Counted from the stretch's first letter, positions 12,739 to 21,772 are shown. The stretch is DNA of 64,000 nt from Polymorphobacter multimanifer (GCF_014205635.1 NZ_JACIIV010000018.1:1-64000); one strand, 5' to 3'. Numbers and translations: made by a program. Notes: generated by a model from the letters alone, not told the origin.

Positions 12739-13787
12739 AGTTCACACTCCGCCTTGCCGATGGCCGGGAGATCGCAGCGAGCATCTCCGAGATTGCATCG
12801 CTGACGATCGATCAGCCGGCGGCGCTGCCTGCGCCAACGCCAGCGCCCGAACCTGTGCCTGCGCCCGCTCCAGTCGCGCCCGGGCTCACTGCTGCCGAGT
12901 TTCTGCCGGCACTGCTCGCCTGCAAGGGCGGGGAGGAGCTGACGGTGCGGCCGGGTGAGGTCATCCCCGGCTACACGGTGCGCGATCGGATATGGAAAGA
13001 GCCTGTCACCATAATCGGCCGCGGCGCGGCCTTCGAGCGCCCGCATTACTGGGGGTGCGAGGGCATCCGCCACATCGGTGGCACATTCTTCAGTCCGGCC
13101 GAGCATGAGGGCGTGGGCGGCGGCGGCTATGCGCTTTGGCTTCGGGACTGCCGGAATACCCATGTGGTCGGAGCTCTTGTCATCGATGCGGTCAAAGGGC
13201 TGATCATCGGCTCCTGCGAGGATGTGGAGATCGAGGGTTGCCTCTTCTACAATATCAGGTCGGACGGAATTAACCTGGGCAGCGTCCGGCGCGTGCGTGT
13301 TGCCCACAACCGCTTCCGGGACTTCGCGCCCCTGCCGACGACCTGCGCGCTGAAGAACGGCACGGTTCTCGATGGCCTCAGCCGCGCCACGTGCGTGGCG
13401 CAGGGCGGCACCTGGCGCGACGGGGACCATGCGGACGCCATCCAGATGTTCGGCACCCATGTCGAAGATGTGCTGATCGAGGACAACGAAATCGAGGGCA
13501 ACATGCAATCGATCACGTATTTCAACGGCGCGCATCCCAAGGTGCGCGGCCAGCGCATCCGCATCAGGAACAACCGTGTCCGCTCGCCGCGCGGCTGGGG
13601 CATCAGCCTGCAGAATTGCGACGATTGCGAGGTAACCGGCAACGATGTAGGCCGGACGGCGGGCGGGATGGCGAAGGTGCAGATCAACGTGAGCGGATCG
13701 ACCGGCCGATTTGGCAGCAATGTCAATCCGGATGCGCCGTCAGGGCATGTAACCACCACGCCTTTGCTCGAGGATTCCCGCCCATGA
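12735..13787 (+). CDS. Right-handed beta-helix (pectin-lyase-like) protein
   Basis: The 350-residue protein has an N-terminal stretch (1-28, MKFTLRLADGREIAASISEI), a Pro/Ala linker (about 29-52, alternating P-A-P), then a parallel beta-helix (about 55-330) with repeating turns such as IIGSCEDVEIEGCLFYNI, VRVAHNRF, VLIEDNEIEGN, IRIRNNRVRS and CEVTGNDVG. DADAIQ-like polar turns could form a carbohydrate site, but no catalytic set is identifiable. Phage beta-helix proteins usually bind or cut surface polysaccharide. Here it is unusually placed between replication and packaging genes rather than with the tail. It has no signal peptide. Confidence 0.75.
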   Translation: MKFTLRLADGREIAASISEIASLTIDQPAALPAPTPAPEPVPAPAPVAPGLTAAEFLPALLACKGGEELTVRPGEVIPGYTVRDRIWKEPVTIIGRGAAFERPHYWGCEGIRHIGGTFFSPAEHEGVGGGGYALWLRDCRNTHVVGALVIDAVKGLIIGSCEDVEIEGCLFYNIRSDGINLGSVRRVRVAHNRFRDFAPLPTTCALKNGTVLDGLSRATCVAQGGTWRDGDHADAIQMFGTHVEDVLIEDNEIEGNMQSITYFNGAHPKVRGQRIRIRNNRVRSPRGWGISLQNCDDCEVTGNDVGRTAGGMAKVQINVSGSTGRFGSNVNPDAPSGHVTTTPLLEDSRP

Positions 13788-13867
13788 ACGACGACACCGA
13801 AGGCGCAGGGGGAGGCGATACATCGGGAACACATGCGGGTTGCGATTCCAGCGGTTTGCAGCGATAA
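13784..13867 (+). CDS. Possible 27-residue peptide
   Basis: An ATG overlapping the beta-helix stop (ATGA) opens MNDDTEGAGGGDTSGTHAGC, seven more residues and a TAA. Coupling is the only support; it may not be expressed. Confidence 0.25.
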   Translation: MNDDTEGAGGGDTSGTHAGCDSSGLQR

Positions 13868-13903
13868 GACGGTTCGGTTTTCTTGAGTGCGGCGGGAGAT
13901 TGA

Positions 13904-14563
13904 ATGGGGACTAGGCGGCGACGGCGCGCCCGATTCGACACCTGCGCCGACGTGCCTTCACCGCAAACCGACATGCAGCGCGATGCTGCCCGGCTGCGCA
14001 AGCGCGATGCGCGGCTCAAGCTGGTGGAGGATCTAGGCACGCCGCCGGCCGAGCAGCTGTCGCGCGGTAGCTACACCACCACCCAGATCATCGACCCGGA
14101 AGACAATCGCCCGCGCTGGGTTAAGCGATCGATGCATACCCGCAACCTCGAGCGGTGGCTCTCGCGCGGTGCGATCGAGCCGGCGATGTACCGAGCCGGA
14201 GATCTCTACCGCAGCAGCTATGAGCGTGCCGGCATCGAGCGCTCGATGATCAGCCGTTACGGCCCGGGCGGCGGCAGCGTGTCCGATTCGCCGAGCTATG
14301 CCGGCACCCTGCCCTCAAACCACCAGCAGATGGCAGCGCGCGAGCATTGGCGCGCGGCGCGTGCTGTCATCCAGGCGAACCTACTGCCGGGGTTCGAGGC
14401 GATGGTGCTGCACGACCAGTTTGCCAACGAACTCAACGCCGATCATGGGCGAACCGGGCTCTGGACGCTGCGCACATCTATACCAATCGTCTGCGCCTGC
14501 CTGGAGACGCTGATGCTGCACTACCAGATATCGGTTGACACGACTGTACAATGTAAAGTTTAG
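13904..14563 (+). CDS. Hypothetical phage protein before packaging genes
   Basis: The 219-residue protein starts MGTRRRRRARFDTCADVPSP. The middle contains RNLERWLSRGAIEPAMYRAG and YRSSYERAGIERSMISRYGP, and a C-terminal helical domain follows with MAAREHWRAARAVIQANLLP. This composition is reminiscent of the DUF6456-type proteins of sphingomonad and rhizobial chromosomes and phages, but I hold that loosely. Position just before the late genes would suit a late-gene regulator. Confidence 0.55.
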   Translation: MGTRRRRRARFDTCADVPSPQTDMQRDAARLRKRDARLKLVEDLGTPPAEQLSRGSYTTTQIIDPEDNRPRWVKRSMHTRNLERWLSRGAIEPAMYRAGDLYRSSYERAGIERSMISRYGPGGGSVSDSPSYAGTLPSNHQQMAAREHWRAARAVIQANLLPGFEAMVLHDQFANELNADHGRTGLWTLRTSIPIVCACLETLMLHYQISVDTTVQCKV

Positions 14564-14689
14564 TTTATGCAGTGAGTGAAGTTGCGCCTTTAAACGGCGC
14601 TGCTCCACCCTCCCGGCCCCGGCCCGCCAGCGCTTGAAACGCTCGCAGGTGCGGGGCCGTCCCATTTCTAGTGGCAAGCGAGGTGCAGC

Positions 14690-14869
14690 ATGGCGACAGC
14701 CGCAGTAGCACCGCGCCGCACCTATGCCCAGCGCGCAAATGAGGTTGCCGATCTGATCAACAAGATCTGCCTGCTCCGTAGCGATGCGGACCGCTGGCAC
14801 GAAACCCGCGATGCCGCCGCCCGTGCGGCGCGCAAGCTTGCCCTGGCGCTCGATGCCGATGGCCTCTGA
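14690..14869 (+). CDS. Small helical phage protein
   Basis: The 59-residue protein (MATAAVAPRRTYAQRANEVA...) is a single Ala/Arg-rich helix pattern with RSDADRWHETRDAAARAARK. It is followed by a gene starting 11 bp inside its 3' end. AGGTGCAGC lies just upstream. No family recognised. Confidence 0.5.
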   Translation: MATAAVAPRRTYAQRANEVADLINKICLLRSDADRWHETRDAAARAARKLALALDADGL

Positions 14870-15077
14870 TCGCACTGCCCCGGAACCGGGGATGCACCCG
14901 CTGATGCGCGCTACGCTGGTCGAACTTTATGGCGAGGCCGGCGTGCGGACGCTGGAAGCCTCGCGGCCGCAAGATGCCGCCGAGCTGGAGCGCGAGCGCG
15001 ACGAGATCGAGGCCGAGCGCTTCCGCATCGAATGCGAGCGCGATGCCGCCGCGGCTGCCGGGGAGATCGACGCATGA
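14859..15077 (+). CDS. Small coiled-coil phage protein
   Basis: The 72-residue protein starts MASDRTAPEPGMHPLMRATL and ends in an acidic coiled coil (AAELERERDEIEAERFRIEC). It overlaps the stop of the preceding gene and the start of the HNH gene. Function unknown. Confidence 0.55.
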   Translation: MASDRTAPEPGMHPLMRATLVELYGEAGVRTLEASRPQDAAELERERDEIEAERFRIECERDAAAAAGEIDA

Positions 15078-15919
15078 GCGGCCCCTCCGATCATCCCGCC
15101 GCGGCCTATCCGTTGTGGCTGCCGATGCCGGCGGTGCCGGTGCGGGTGATCGTGGGCCCGCCGGGGAATGGTGCGGCGCTGTTCGTCGCCGGCCGGATGC
15201 AGCCGGGCGAAGTGTCGATCGACGTGGCGGCGATCATCGCCGAGCTCAGCTCCGGCCAGGCAGCGACCGGCGGCGGGGACTGGATCATTCGTGCGCTCGA
15301 AGCGCGCAACGCCCGGCTGGCGGCGCTCGCGAAGCCGGAAGACATCACCGGCGCCTGGCTTATCGCCGGGGCGCCGAAGCAGTGGCAGCGGGATTTCTGG
15401 TCACGCACGCTCGGGGCAGAAATCATCGTGCTCGATCCGGGCAAGCAGGCGGCGATCGCCGGAGCGGCGGCCGAGAATGTCGCGGTGAAATACGTCCACC
15501 GCTGGTATGCCGAGGCACAGGACGCGATGGCGGGCATGATGATGCCGGCGGCGCGCACGACCCCACCGCCGCGCGAAACCCGGCCGATCGAGCCGCGCGA
15601 GTCATCGAGCAAGCGCGGCTATGGCAGCACCCACCGCGTGCTGCGCGACAAGCAGCTCGCGCGCGAGCCCTGGTGCCGCTTCTGCTGGGAGGAGCGCAAG
15701 CAGAAGGTGCCGGCCACGGTGCTCGACCATATTCTGCCGTTCAAGCGTCCGGACGATTCAACCGACTGGAAGCTGTGGGGCGACCCGAAGAACCATCGGT
15801 CGCTGTGCAAACCCTGCCATGATGCACGCGGCGCGCAGCGCGGCCGGGCGGAGAAGCCCGCCGGCGCCGCCACCAATGGCCGCCCGATGGACCCGGCGCA
15901 CCCGTGGAACCGCAAGTGA
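15074..15919 (+). CDS. HNH endonuclease fused to a degenerate P-loop domain
   Basis: The 281-residue protein has two domains. Residues about 15-145 follow the fold of small phage P-loop kinases/ATPases: VRVIVGPPGNGAALFVAGR in the Walker A position, IDVAAIIAELS, and GAWLIAGAPKQWQRDFW. The Walker lysine and Ser/Thr are replaced (GPPGNGAA), so nucleotide hydrolysis is doubtful. Residues about 190-250 form an HNH nuclease: CRFCWEE, VLDHILPF, NHRSLCKPCHD. In HK97-like phages HNH proteins next to terminase are needed for DNA packaging and cos cleavage. It is coupled at both ends. Confidence 0.85.
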   Translation: MSGPSDHPAAAYPLWLPMPAVPVRVIVGPPGNGAALFVAGRMQPGEVSIDVAAIIAELSSGQAATGGGDWIIRALEARNARLAALAKPEDITGAWLIAGAPKQWQRDFWSRTLGAEIIVLDPGKQAAIAGAAAENVAVKYVHRWYAEAQDAMAGMMMPAARTTPPPRETRPIEPRESSSKRGYGSTHRVLRDKQLAREPWCRFCWEERKQKVPATVLDHILPFKRPDDSTDWKLWGDPKNHRSLCKPCHDARGAQRGRAEKPAGAATNGRPMDPAHPWNRK

Positions 15920-16323
15920 GCGATGCAGCTGCCCGCCCCGACAATTGGCTTGCCGAGCCGGATTGGGACGGGATGCTGCCCGACACGATCGACAAGGCAT
16001 CGGCACACAAGCACTGGCTGGAGATCGTGGGCGAGCTGCGGGCGCAGGCGAAGCTTGCCTCGGTCAACGGCCATGCCGTGAGCCGGCTGGTGATCGCCCG
16101 GGTGATGTATGAGCAGGCCGCGCGGCTGGTGATGCGCGAGGGGCTGACGATCACCCACAAGAACGGGGCCGTGAGCCAGCATCCGGCGCTGAGCATCCAG
16201 AACAAGCAGGCCGAGATCTGTGCCCAGCTCGAGGCCGAGCTCACCCTCTCCCCGCGCAAGCGCGCCACCGGCGGCAAGGTGGCGGGCAAGCGCAAGGACG
16301 AAGGCGGCGGCGTGAAGCTGTGA
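15916..16323 (+). CDS. terS: Terminase small subunit, P27-like
   Basis: The 135-residue protein follows the HNH gene and precedes the large terminase. The helical core (HKHWLEIVGELRAQAKLASV, LVIARVMYEQAARLVMREGL, NKQAEICAQLEAELTLSPR) and the basic C-terminal tail fit the P27 small terminase family, which binds phage DNA at cos. GTG 15916 overlaps the HNH stop; GTG 15904 is an in-frame alternative four codons longer. Confidence 0.8.
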   Translation: MSDAAARPDNWLAEPDWDGMLPDTIDKASAHKHWLEIVGELRAQAKLASVNGHAVSRLVIARVMYEQAARLVMREGLTITHKNGAVSQHPALSIQNKQAEICAQLEAELTLSPRKRATGGKVAGKRKDEGGGVKL

Positions 16324-18140
16324 GGGACACTGTTTCGGAGCTGGCCGGCGCGATCATCGATGGCAAGCTGGTTGCGGGCGAGCTGGTGATCCACGCCGCC
16401 AAGCGCCACCTGAAAGACAAGTTCGAAGCGAGCGAGCGCAAGCTGATCTGGCGGCCGGAGGAGGCCGAGCGCGTCATCCAGGCATATCCGGCGAACTTCA
16501 CCATCACCGATGGCCCGCGCGCCGGCGAGCCCTTCGAACTGCTGTGGTGGATGGCGTTCGTCACCGGCCAGATGTTCGGCTGGTTCACCACCGACAAGGA
16601 GGGCAACACCCGCTGGCGCTTCGATGAGGCCTATGTGGAGACCGGCAAAGGTCAGGGCAAATCGCCGTGGCTCGCCTCGACCGCGCTGCTGGTGATCGGC
16701 GGCTTCGGCCGGGCCCGGGCGCAGGCTATCATCACCGGGCCGAAGGAAGACCAGGCGATGATCACGATGGGGGATGCGGCGGCGATGATCCGCGCCACCA
16801 TCCCCGGCGAAGACGATGGCGTAAGCCTCGAAAGCGAAGGCAAGTTCATCGTGCGGGGGCTGGGCAACAATGCCCACACCGTGGAGCATGCGGCATCCGG
16901 CGGCGTGTTCCGCACCGAAAGCGGCAAGAGCACCCAGATCTCCGGCCCGCGGCCCGATCTGGTGGAAGTGGACGAGGTGCACGAGCTTTCGAGCACCGGG
17001 CTTATCGACATGCACCAGGCGGCGCTGGCGAAGAACCCGCGCGGCGGCATGCTGCTCTGCTGCTCCAACACGCCGGCGCAAAGCCAGGGCATCGGCACTT
17101 TCTACTCCGAGCGGGCCCAGCGGGTGGCGAGCGGGCGGGACACGAACGAGAACCTGCTGGCCTTTGTGGCGCGGGTGGATGTGCGGGACCGGGAGACGGT
17201 GTTCGACAATGAGCAGGTGTGGCCTAAGCCGATGCCGGCGCTTGGCCTCACCTTCCCGATCGAGAATGTGCGGCGCGAGGTGGCCAAGGCGCGAACCAAC
17301 CCGGCCGAGGCAAACCGGGTGAAGCGGTTGTTCTTCGGGATCCCGACCGGCGGGGCGGACACCTGGCTGAGCGACGAAAGTTTTTGGGAGCGGGCGCTGG
17401 CGCCGGTGGATGAGGCCGCACTGGTCAACTGCCCATGCTGGCTGAGCCTCGACCTTTCGGAGATGCACGATCTGACAGCGCTCACGGCGACGTGGCTGCT
17501 GCCCGAAGAGGGCACCACGCCCGAGCGGCTGGTGAGCAAGACCTGGTACTGGACGGTGAGCGCCAACATCGAGGCGCGGGCGAAGAAAGACCAGATGCCA
17601 TATGATGTGTGGGCGGCGGCCGGACATCTCACGGCTCTGCCGGGCGCGTCGATCAACAAGGAGTTCGTCGCGGTCAAGGTGCAGCAGCTCTGCCAGGAGC
17701 AGAACGTCCAGTTTCTGGCGTTCGATGTGTACAAGATCAGCCAGTTCATCGAGGCGAGCGAGCGCATCGGCTTTGCGGTGTGGCGCTATCTGGGCGAGGA
17801 CAAGAAGCCGATCGGCGGGGCGGCGACGCGGGGGCTGATGCTGGTGGGGCACGGCCAGGGCCTGCGGATTTCCTTTCAGGGGCGCGAGCTGAGCATGCCG
17901 GTAAGCTGCGAGGCGCTCGATGAGCGGCTGCGCAACGGCACGCTGCTGATCGACAACAACCCGATCAACACGGCGTGTTCGGCCAACGCGGTGCCGATCA
18001 GCGATGCCACCGGCAACTGGGCCTTCGACAAGGCCCGCTCCCGCGGCCGCATCGATGGCCTGATCACGATCACGATGGGCGTGGGTGCTGCGGCGATGAA
18101 GCTGCCGAAGCCCAAGCGCGCCGGCGTGATCCTGCTTTGA
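16320..18140 (+). CDS. terL: Terminase large subunit
   Basis: The 606-residue packaging motor of the Terminase_1 (HK97/P27) type has an ATPase half with Walker A ETGKGQGKS (about 107-115) and Walker B LVEVDEVHE (about 214-222), and a coupling motif region LLCCSNTPAQ. The C-terminal nuclease half has acidic residues in LSLDLSEMHDLTAL and FAFDKARSRGR. It cuts concatemers and pumps DNA into proheads through the portal. GTG start overlaps the small-subunit stop. Confidence 0.93.
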   Translation: MRDTVSELAGAIIDGKLVAGELVIHAAKRHLKDKFEASERKLIWRPEEAERVIQAYPANFTITDGPRAGEPFELLWWMAFVTGQMFGWFTTDKEGNTRWRFDEAYVETGKGQGKSPWLASTALLVIGGFGRARAQAIITGPKEDQAMITMGDAAAMIRATIPGEDDGVSLESEGKFIVRGLGNNAHTVEHAASGGVFRTESGKSTQISGPRPDLVEVDEVHELSSTGLIDMHQAALAKNPRGGMLLCCSNTPAQSQGIGTFYSERAQRVASGRDTNENLLAFVARVDVRDRETVFDNEQVWPKPMPALGLTFPIENVRREVAKARTNPAEANRVKRLFFGIPTGGADTWLSDESFWERALAPVDEAALVNCPCWLSLDLSEMHDLTALTATWLLPEEGTTPERLVSKTWYWTVSANIEARAKKDQMPYDVWAAAGHLTALPGASINKEFVAVKVQQLCQEQNVQFLAFDVYKISQFIEASERIGFAVWRYLGEDKKPIGGAATRGLMLVGHGQGLRISFQGRELSMPVSCEALDERLRNGTLLIDNNPINTACSANAVPISDATGNWAFDKARSRGRIDGLITITMGVGAAAMKLPKPKRAGVILL

Positions 18141-18150
18141 GGAGATGAGG

Positions 18151-19458
18151 ATGGCCGAAACCGCTTCGCCTCCTGAAAAGCCGAACGCACTGCGATCGGC
18201 GCTGGACTGGCTGCTGGGCACCGGGCCGATCGCAACCGGCGGCGGGAGTGGCTTTCAGAACAGCCGCCCGCTCGGCGGCATCACGGCGGCGAGCGGCGAA
18301 TATTATTCGATGTTCACCGGCACCAGCGGGGACGATGTGCCGGCGTTGTCGCTGACCAGCGCGTCGAGCGTGACGGCGGTTCATGCGTGCACCGCGCTCA
18401 TTTCGGGGGCGATATCGTCGCTGCCGGTGAGCATCTACCAGCGCACGCCGCAGGGCGAGCAGGAGGAACTGTTCAACGAGGATCTGTGGTGGCTGCTGAA
18501 CGAGCAGTTCAACCCGCGGTGGAGTGCCGCAAAGGGCTGGGAATATCTCGGCATGTCGATCCTGCTGCAGGGCGATGCCTTTGCCATCATCGAGCGGCGC
18601 GGCCCGCGCATCACCGGGCTGCGACCCATCCACCCGATCGCCGCCGAGGTGCGCCCCAGCAACGATGGCCGGCGGCTGGTGTATCGGTTCACCTTCGATT
18701 GGGCGGACGGCGCCGACATGCTCGGCTCCCGTATCTATGACCAGGACGATGTGCTGCACTTCCCGGGCATCGGCTTCGATGGCCTGCGCGGCATGTCTCC
18801 GCTGCGGTCGTTCCTCCGGATGGCTGGCGGGGTGGCGCAGGCGCTGCAAAACTACAATGGCAAGTTCTTCACGAACGGCGCGCGCCCCGATTACGTCATC
18901 ACAGGCGACATGACCGAGGAGCAGATCACCCAATCGCGAGCCTCGATCGACGCCTATCACGGCGGGCTGGCCAATTCGCGGCGGCCGATGCTGCTTTCGG
19001 GCGGGCTGGAGGTGAAGACCATTTCGCTGCCGCTCGAGGATGTGCAGCTGCTGGGGCTGCGACAGTTTGCGGTGGAGGAGATCGCCCGGGCTTATCTCGT
19101 ACCGCCGTTCATGATCGGCCACACCCAGAACACCACCAGCTGGGGTAGCGGCGTGGAGGCGATGGGCGTGGGCTTCGTGCGGTACACGCTGCGCAACTAT
19201 CTGAGCGCCATCGAAAACGAGCTCAACCGCAAGCTCTATCGTGGCGGCAACAAGTTTCTGGCGTTCGATACCAGCGAGCTCGAGCGCGCGGACCTGAAGA
19301 GCCTGTTTGAAGCCTTGCGCACGGCGATGGGCCGGGCGGGGGAGGCGGGCTTCATGACACCGGACGAGGTGCGCCGGGTGCTCAAACTGCGGAAGGTGCC
19401 GGGCGGGGATGCCCTGGCCACCGGCGAAAAGGAAATGACCGATGCACAAGCTGCTTGA
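18151..19458 (+). CDS. HK97-family portal protein
   Basis: The 435-residue portal forms the dodecameric DNA gate at one capsid vertex. Family features: SVTAVHACTALISGAISSLP, LHFPGIGFDGLRGMSPL, then the conserved FAVEEIARAYLVPPFMIGHT and NTTSWGSG segments. ATG at 18151 has GAGGAG six bases upstream; ATG 18145 is too close to it. Its end overlaps the protease gene by 17 bp. Confidence 0.93.
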   Translation: MAETASPPEKPNALRSALDWLLGTGPIATGGGSGFQNSRPLGGITAASGEYYSMFTGTSGDDVPALSLTSASSVTAVHACTALISGAISSLPVSIYQRTPQGEQEELFNEDLWWLLNEQFNPRWSAAKGWEYLGMSILLQGDAFAIIERRGPRITGLRPIHPIAAEVRPSNDGRRLVYRFTFDWADGADMLGSRIYDQDDVLHFPGIGFDGLRGMSPLRSFLRMAGGVAQALQNYNGKFFTNGARPDYVITGDMTEEQITQSRASIDAYHGGLANSRRPMLLSGGLEVKTISLPLEDVQLLGLRQFAVEEIARAYLVPPFMIGHTQNTTSWGSGVEAMGVGFVRYTLRNYLSAIENELNRKLYRGGNKFLAFDTSELERADLKSLFEALRTAMGRAGEAGFMTPDEVRRVLKLRKVPGGDALATGEKEMTDAQAA

Positions 19459-20200
19459 TCTGCTGAAGGCCAACAAGGGGCGCGGCGCTCCGCTGGCGAT
19501 GGAGCGCAAGGGCAATGATGTGACGATCGAGGTTTACGACGCCATCGTCACCAACGATTCCGATGTCGAATGGTATGGCGGCGGCTGCTCGGCGCAGAGC
19601 TTCGGGCGCAACCTTCGTTCGCTCTCCGCCGATGACCGGCTTTCGATCCGGGTCAACAGCCCCGGCGGCGATGTGTTCGGCGGCGTGGCGATGGCACAGG
19701 CGATGCGGGAATGTGCCGCTTCGATCACGCTGCACATCGATGGCTATGCCGCGTCCGCTGCTTCCTTTCTGGTGGCGGCCGCTTCGGACAGTGTGATTGC
19801 ACCTGGCGGGATGGTGATGATCCACAAAGCCTGGACGCTAGGCTTCGGCAATTCCGATGACTTCATGCGCACCGCCGCACTGCTGGAGAAGATCGATACC
19901 GAGATCGCCGGCGGCTACATGGCGCGCGCCGGCGGGGACGTGGAAGACTGGCTGGCGCTGATGGCGCTGGAAACATGGTTCACCGGCGAGGAGGCCGTTG
20001 CGGCCGGGCTGGTGAGCCGCGTGGCCGAGCGGCCAGCCGCTGCCGCACAGACGATCTTCGACATGAGCGTTTATGCCAACGCCCCGCCGGTTGTGGCGGC
20101 GGTGGAACCCGAGCCCCAGCCGGAGCAGGAAGCCCCGGGTGTGGCCGATATCGAGCGGAGGCGGCGTCTGGCGCGCGCCTTCGCACCCCGAGCTGCCTGA
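19442..20200 (+). CDS. ClpP-like prohead protease
   Basis: The 252-residue maturation protease of the ClpP/S14 type shows an oxyanion loop NSPGGDVFGG, serine nucleophile in DGYAASAASFLVAA and histidine in GGMVMIHKAW, with an Asp further on. It would trim scaffold/capsid N-termini during HK97-style assembly. The C-terminal third is Pro/Glu-rich and charged and may act as scaffold. A hairpin terminator follows before the capsid gene. Confidence 0.92.
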   Translation: MHKLLDLLKANKGRGAPLAMERKGNDVTIEVYDAIVTNDSDVEWYGGGCSAQSFGRNLRSLSADDRLSIRVNSPGGDVFGGVAMAQAMRECAASITLHIDGYAASAASFLVAAASDSVIAPGGMVMIHKAWTLGFGNSDDFMRTAALLEKIDTEIAGGYMARAGGDVEDWLALMALETWFTGEEAVAAGLVSRVAERPAAAAQTIFDMSVYANAPPVVAAVEPEPQPEQEAPGVADIERRRRLARAFAPRAA

Positions 20201-20227
20201 GCGCGCTGCGCACTGGTGGAAACCCCG

Positions 20228-20250
20228 GCCCGCCAATCGGCGGGCTTTTT
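20228..20250 (+). terminator. Intrinsic terminator between protease and capsid genes
   Basis: GCCCGCC (20228-20234), loop AATC, GGCGGGC (20239-20245), then TTTTT. It lies only 19 bp before the capsid ATG, so it probably attenuates read-through or marks a processed transcript end rather than ending the operon. Confidence 0.75.
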
Positions 20251-20268
20251 CATGGAAGGAAAGACGGA

Positions 20269-21489
20269 ATGAGCATCCAGGCTCTCCGCGAGCAGCGCGA
20301 CGCCAAGGCGAAGGCGCTGAAGGAACTCGCGAACAAGGCGGATTACAACCCCGCAAACGACAACACCGTTTTCGATGCGATGGTCGATGAAATCAACGCG
20401 CTCGAAGGCCAGATCGATCGCATCACCAAGGCGAACGAGATCGCCTTCGAGAATGAAGAGATCGAGGGCGTGAAGGCCGGGCTCGAGAAGCTGTCGCGCG
20501 ACCGTGGCAAGGATTCGCCCGAGCTCTCGGCATTCGTGGCGTTCATCAAGGCCGGCGACAAGGGCCTCGACGGTGATCAGGTCAAGCGCTTCCGCGCCGA
20601 CCTCGGTGTCGGCACCAACGGCGCCGGCGGCTTCACGGTGCAGACCGATGTATCGACGCGGCTGCTCGATGCCCTCGCCTATTATGGCGGGATGCGCGAG
20701 ACGGCGACGATCCTTCGCACCGAAGGCGGCAATCCGCTGCTGATTCCGGCGAGCGATGGCACCGCCGAGGAAGGTGTGATCGTGGATGAAAACACGACCG
20801 CCACCGATCTCGACCCGACCTTCACCCAGATCCCGCTGCCGGTGTACAAATACTCCAGCCGCGTGATCCCGCTCAGCATCGAACTGCTGATGGACAGCCA
20901 GATCGATGTGGTGAGCTTCATCGAGACGCGGCTCATGCAGCGGATCGGCCGCATCCAGAACCGTCACTTCACGGTGGGCACCGGCACTGCGCAGCCGCGC
21001 GGCATCGTCACCGCCGCAACCGTGGGCAAAGCCGGCATCACCGGCCAGACCCTCACGGTGACCTATGACGATCTGGTTGACCTCGAGCATTCGGTTGATG
21101 TCGCCTATCGCGGCCGCCCCGATTGCGGCTGGATGATGCACGACTTGGCGCTGCGCCAGATCCGCAAGGTGAAGGACACCACCGGCATGCCGATCTTCGC
21201 CCGCGGCGTTGCCAACGGCCCGCCCACCGATGCGATGGACTTCGTTCTCGGTCGCCGGGTGACGGTGAACAATCACATGCCGGTGATGGCTGCCAATGCC
21301 AAGTCGATCATCTTCGGCGCCCTGGCGGAGTACATGATCCGCGACGTGATGGGCGTGCTGCTGCAGCGCTACGACGACAGCGCATATGCCAAGAAGGGTC
21401 AGGTGGGTTTCAACGCCTGGTCGCGCGCTGGCGGCAACCTGATCGACAATGGCGGGGCGGTGAAGGCCTATCAGAACTCGGCCACCTGA
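20269..21489 (+). CDS. Major capsid protein, HK97 fold
   Basis: The 406-residue protein has an N-terminal coiled-coil delta domain (about 1-100, ALREQRDAKAKALKELANKA) that the protease should remove, then the HK97 shell domain with family signatures GGFTVQTDVSTRLLDAL, YSSRVIPLSIELLMDS, RIGRIQNRHFTVGTGT and a C-terminal DSAYAKKGQVGFNAW. AAGGAAAG lies upstream of the ATG. Terminator hairpins lie on both sides of the gene. Confidence 0.95.
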   Translation: MSIQALREQRDAKAKALKELANKADYNPANDNTVFDAMVDEINALEGQIDRITKANEIAFENEEIEGVKAGLEKLSRDRGKDSPELSAFVAFIKAGDKGLDGDQVKRFRADLGVGTNGAGGFTVQTDVSTRLLDALAYYGGMRETATILRTEGGNPLLIPASDGTAEEGVIVDENTTATDLDPTFTQIPLPVYKYSSRVIPLSIELLMDSQIDVVSFIETRLMQRIGRIQNRHFTVGTGTAQPRGIVTAATVGKAGITGQTLTVTYDDLVDLEHSVDVAYRGRPDCGWMMHDLALRQIRKVKDTTGMPIFARGVANGPPTDAMDFVLGRRVTVNNHMPVMAANAKSIIFGALAEYMIRDVMGVLLQRYDDSAYAKKGQVGFNAWSRAGGNLIDNGGAVKAYQNSAT

Positions 21490-21516
21490 GCCGGGCTGTC
21501 GCCCACCACTGAAAGC

Positions 21517-21550
21517 CACGGGCAGCGCGAAACCGCTGCCCGTGCTTTTT
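21517..21550 (+). terminator. Intrinsic terminator after the capsid gene
   Basis: An 11-bp stem (CACGGGCAGCG at 21517-21527, complement at 21534-21544) with a six-base loop is followed by C and TTTTT. It should give extra capsid transcript relative to downstream tail genes, which must be reached by read-through. Confidence 0.8.
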
Positions 21551-21580
21551 CAGGCCCCGTAGTTTCAGGAAGGACAGACC

Positions 21581-21772
21581 ATGGCCAAGCAACCGACTGC
21601 AAAGCCCGCCGCCGATCTGATCGAGGCCCGGGTGCTCGTCGCTGGCTACGGCTGGGACGTTGGCGAGCTCGCGCTGCTCACCCCATCCGAAGCGGCCAGC
21701 CTTGAAGGCTGTGTAGACCATCACCCCGCCGCCGTGGCCTTTGCCAAGGCGCAGCTTGCCCAGGAGGGCTGA
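21581..21772 (+). CDS. Small phage protein downstream of capsid
   Basis: The 63-residue protein begins MAKQPTAKPAADLIEARVLV and has a GELALLTPSEAASLEG segment of the kind seen in small head-associated proteins that follow capsid genes (Mu-like FluMu N-type look). AGGAAGGA precedes the ATG. Role unknown; a capsid accessory or head completion factor is plausible. Confidence 0.65.
   Translation: MAKQPTAKPAADLIEARVLVAGYGWDVGELALLTPSEAASLEGCVDHHPAAVAFAKAQLAQEG

Noticed and set aside
15741-18221. 826-codon minus-strand frame opposite terminase
   Set aside because: High-G+C shadow of the terminase and neighbouring genes; no family features, and the plus-strand gene has clear motifs.
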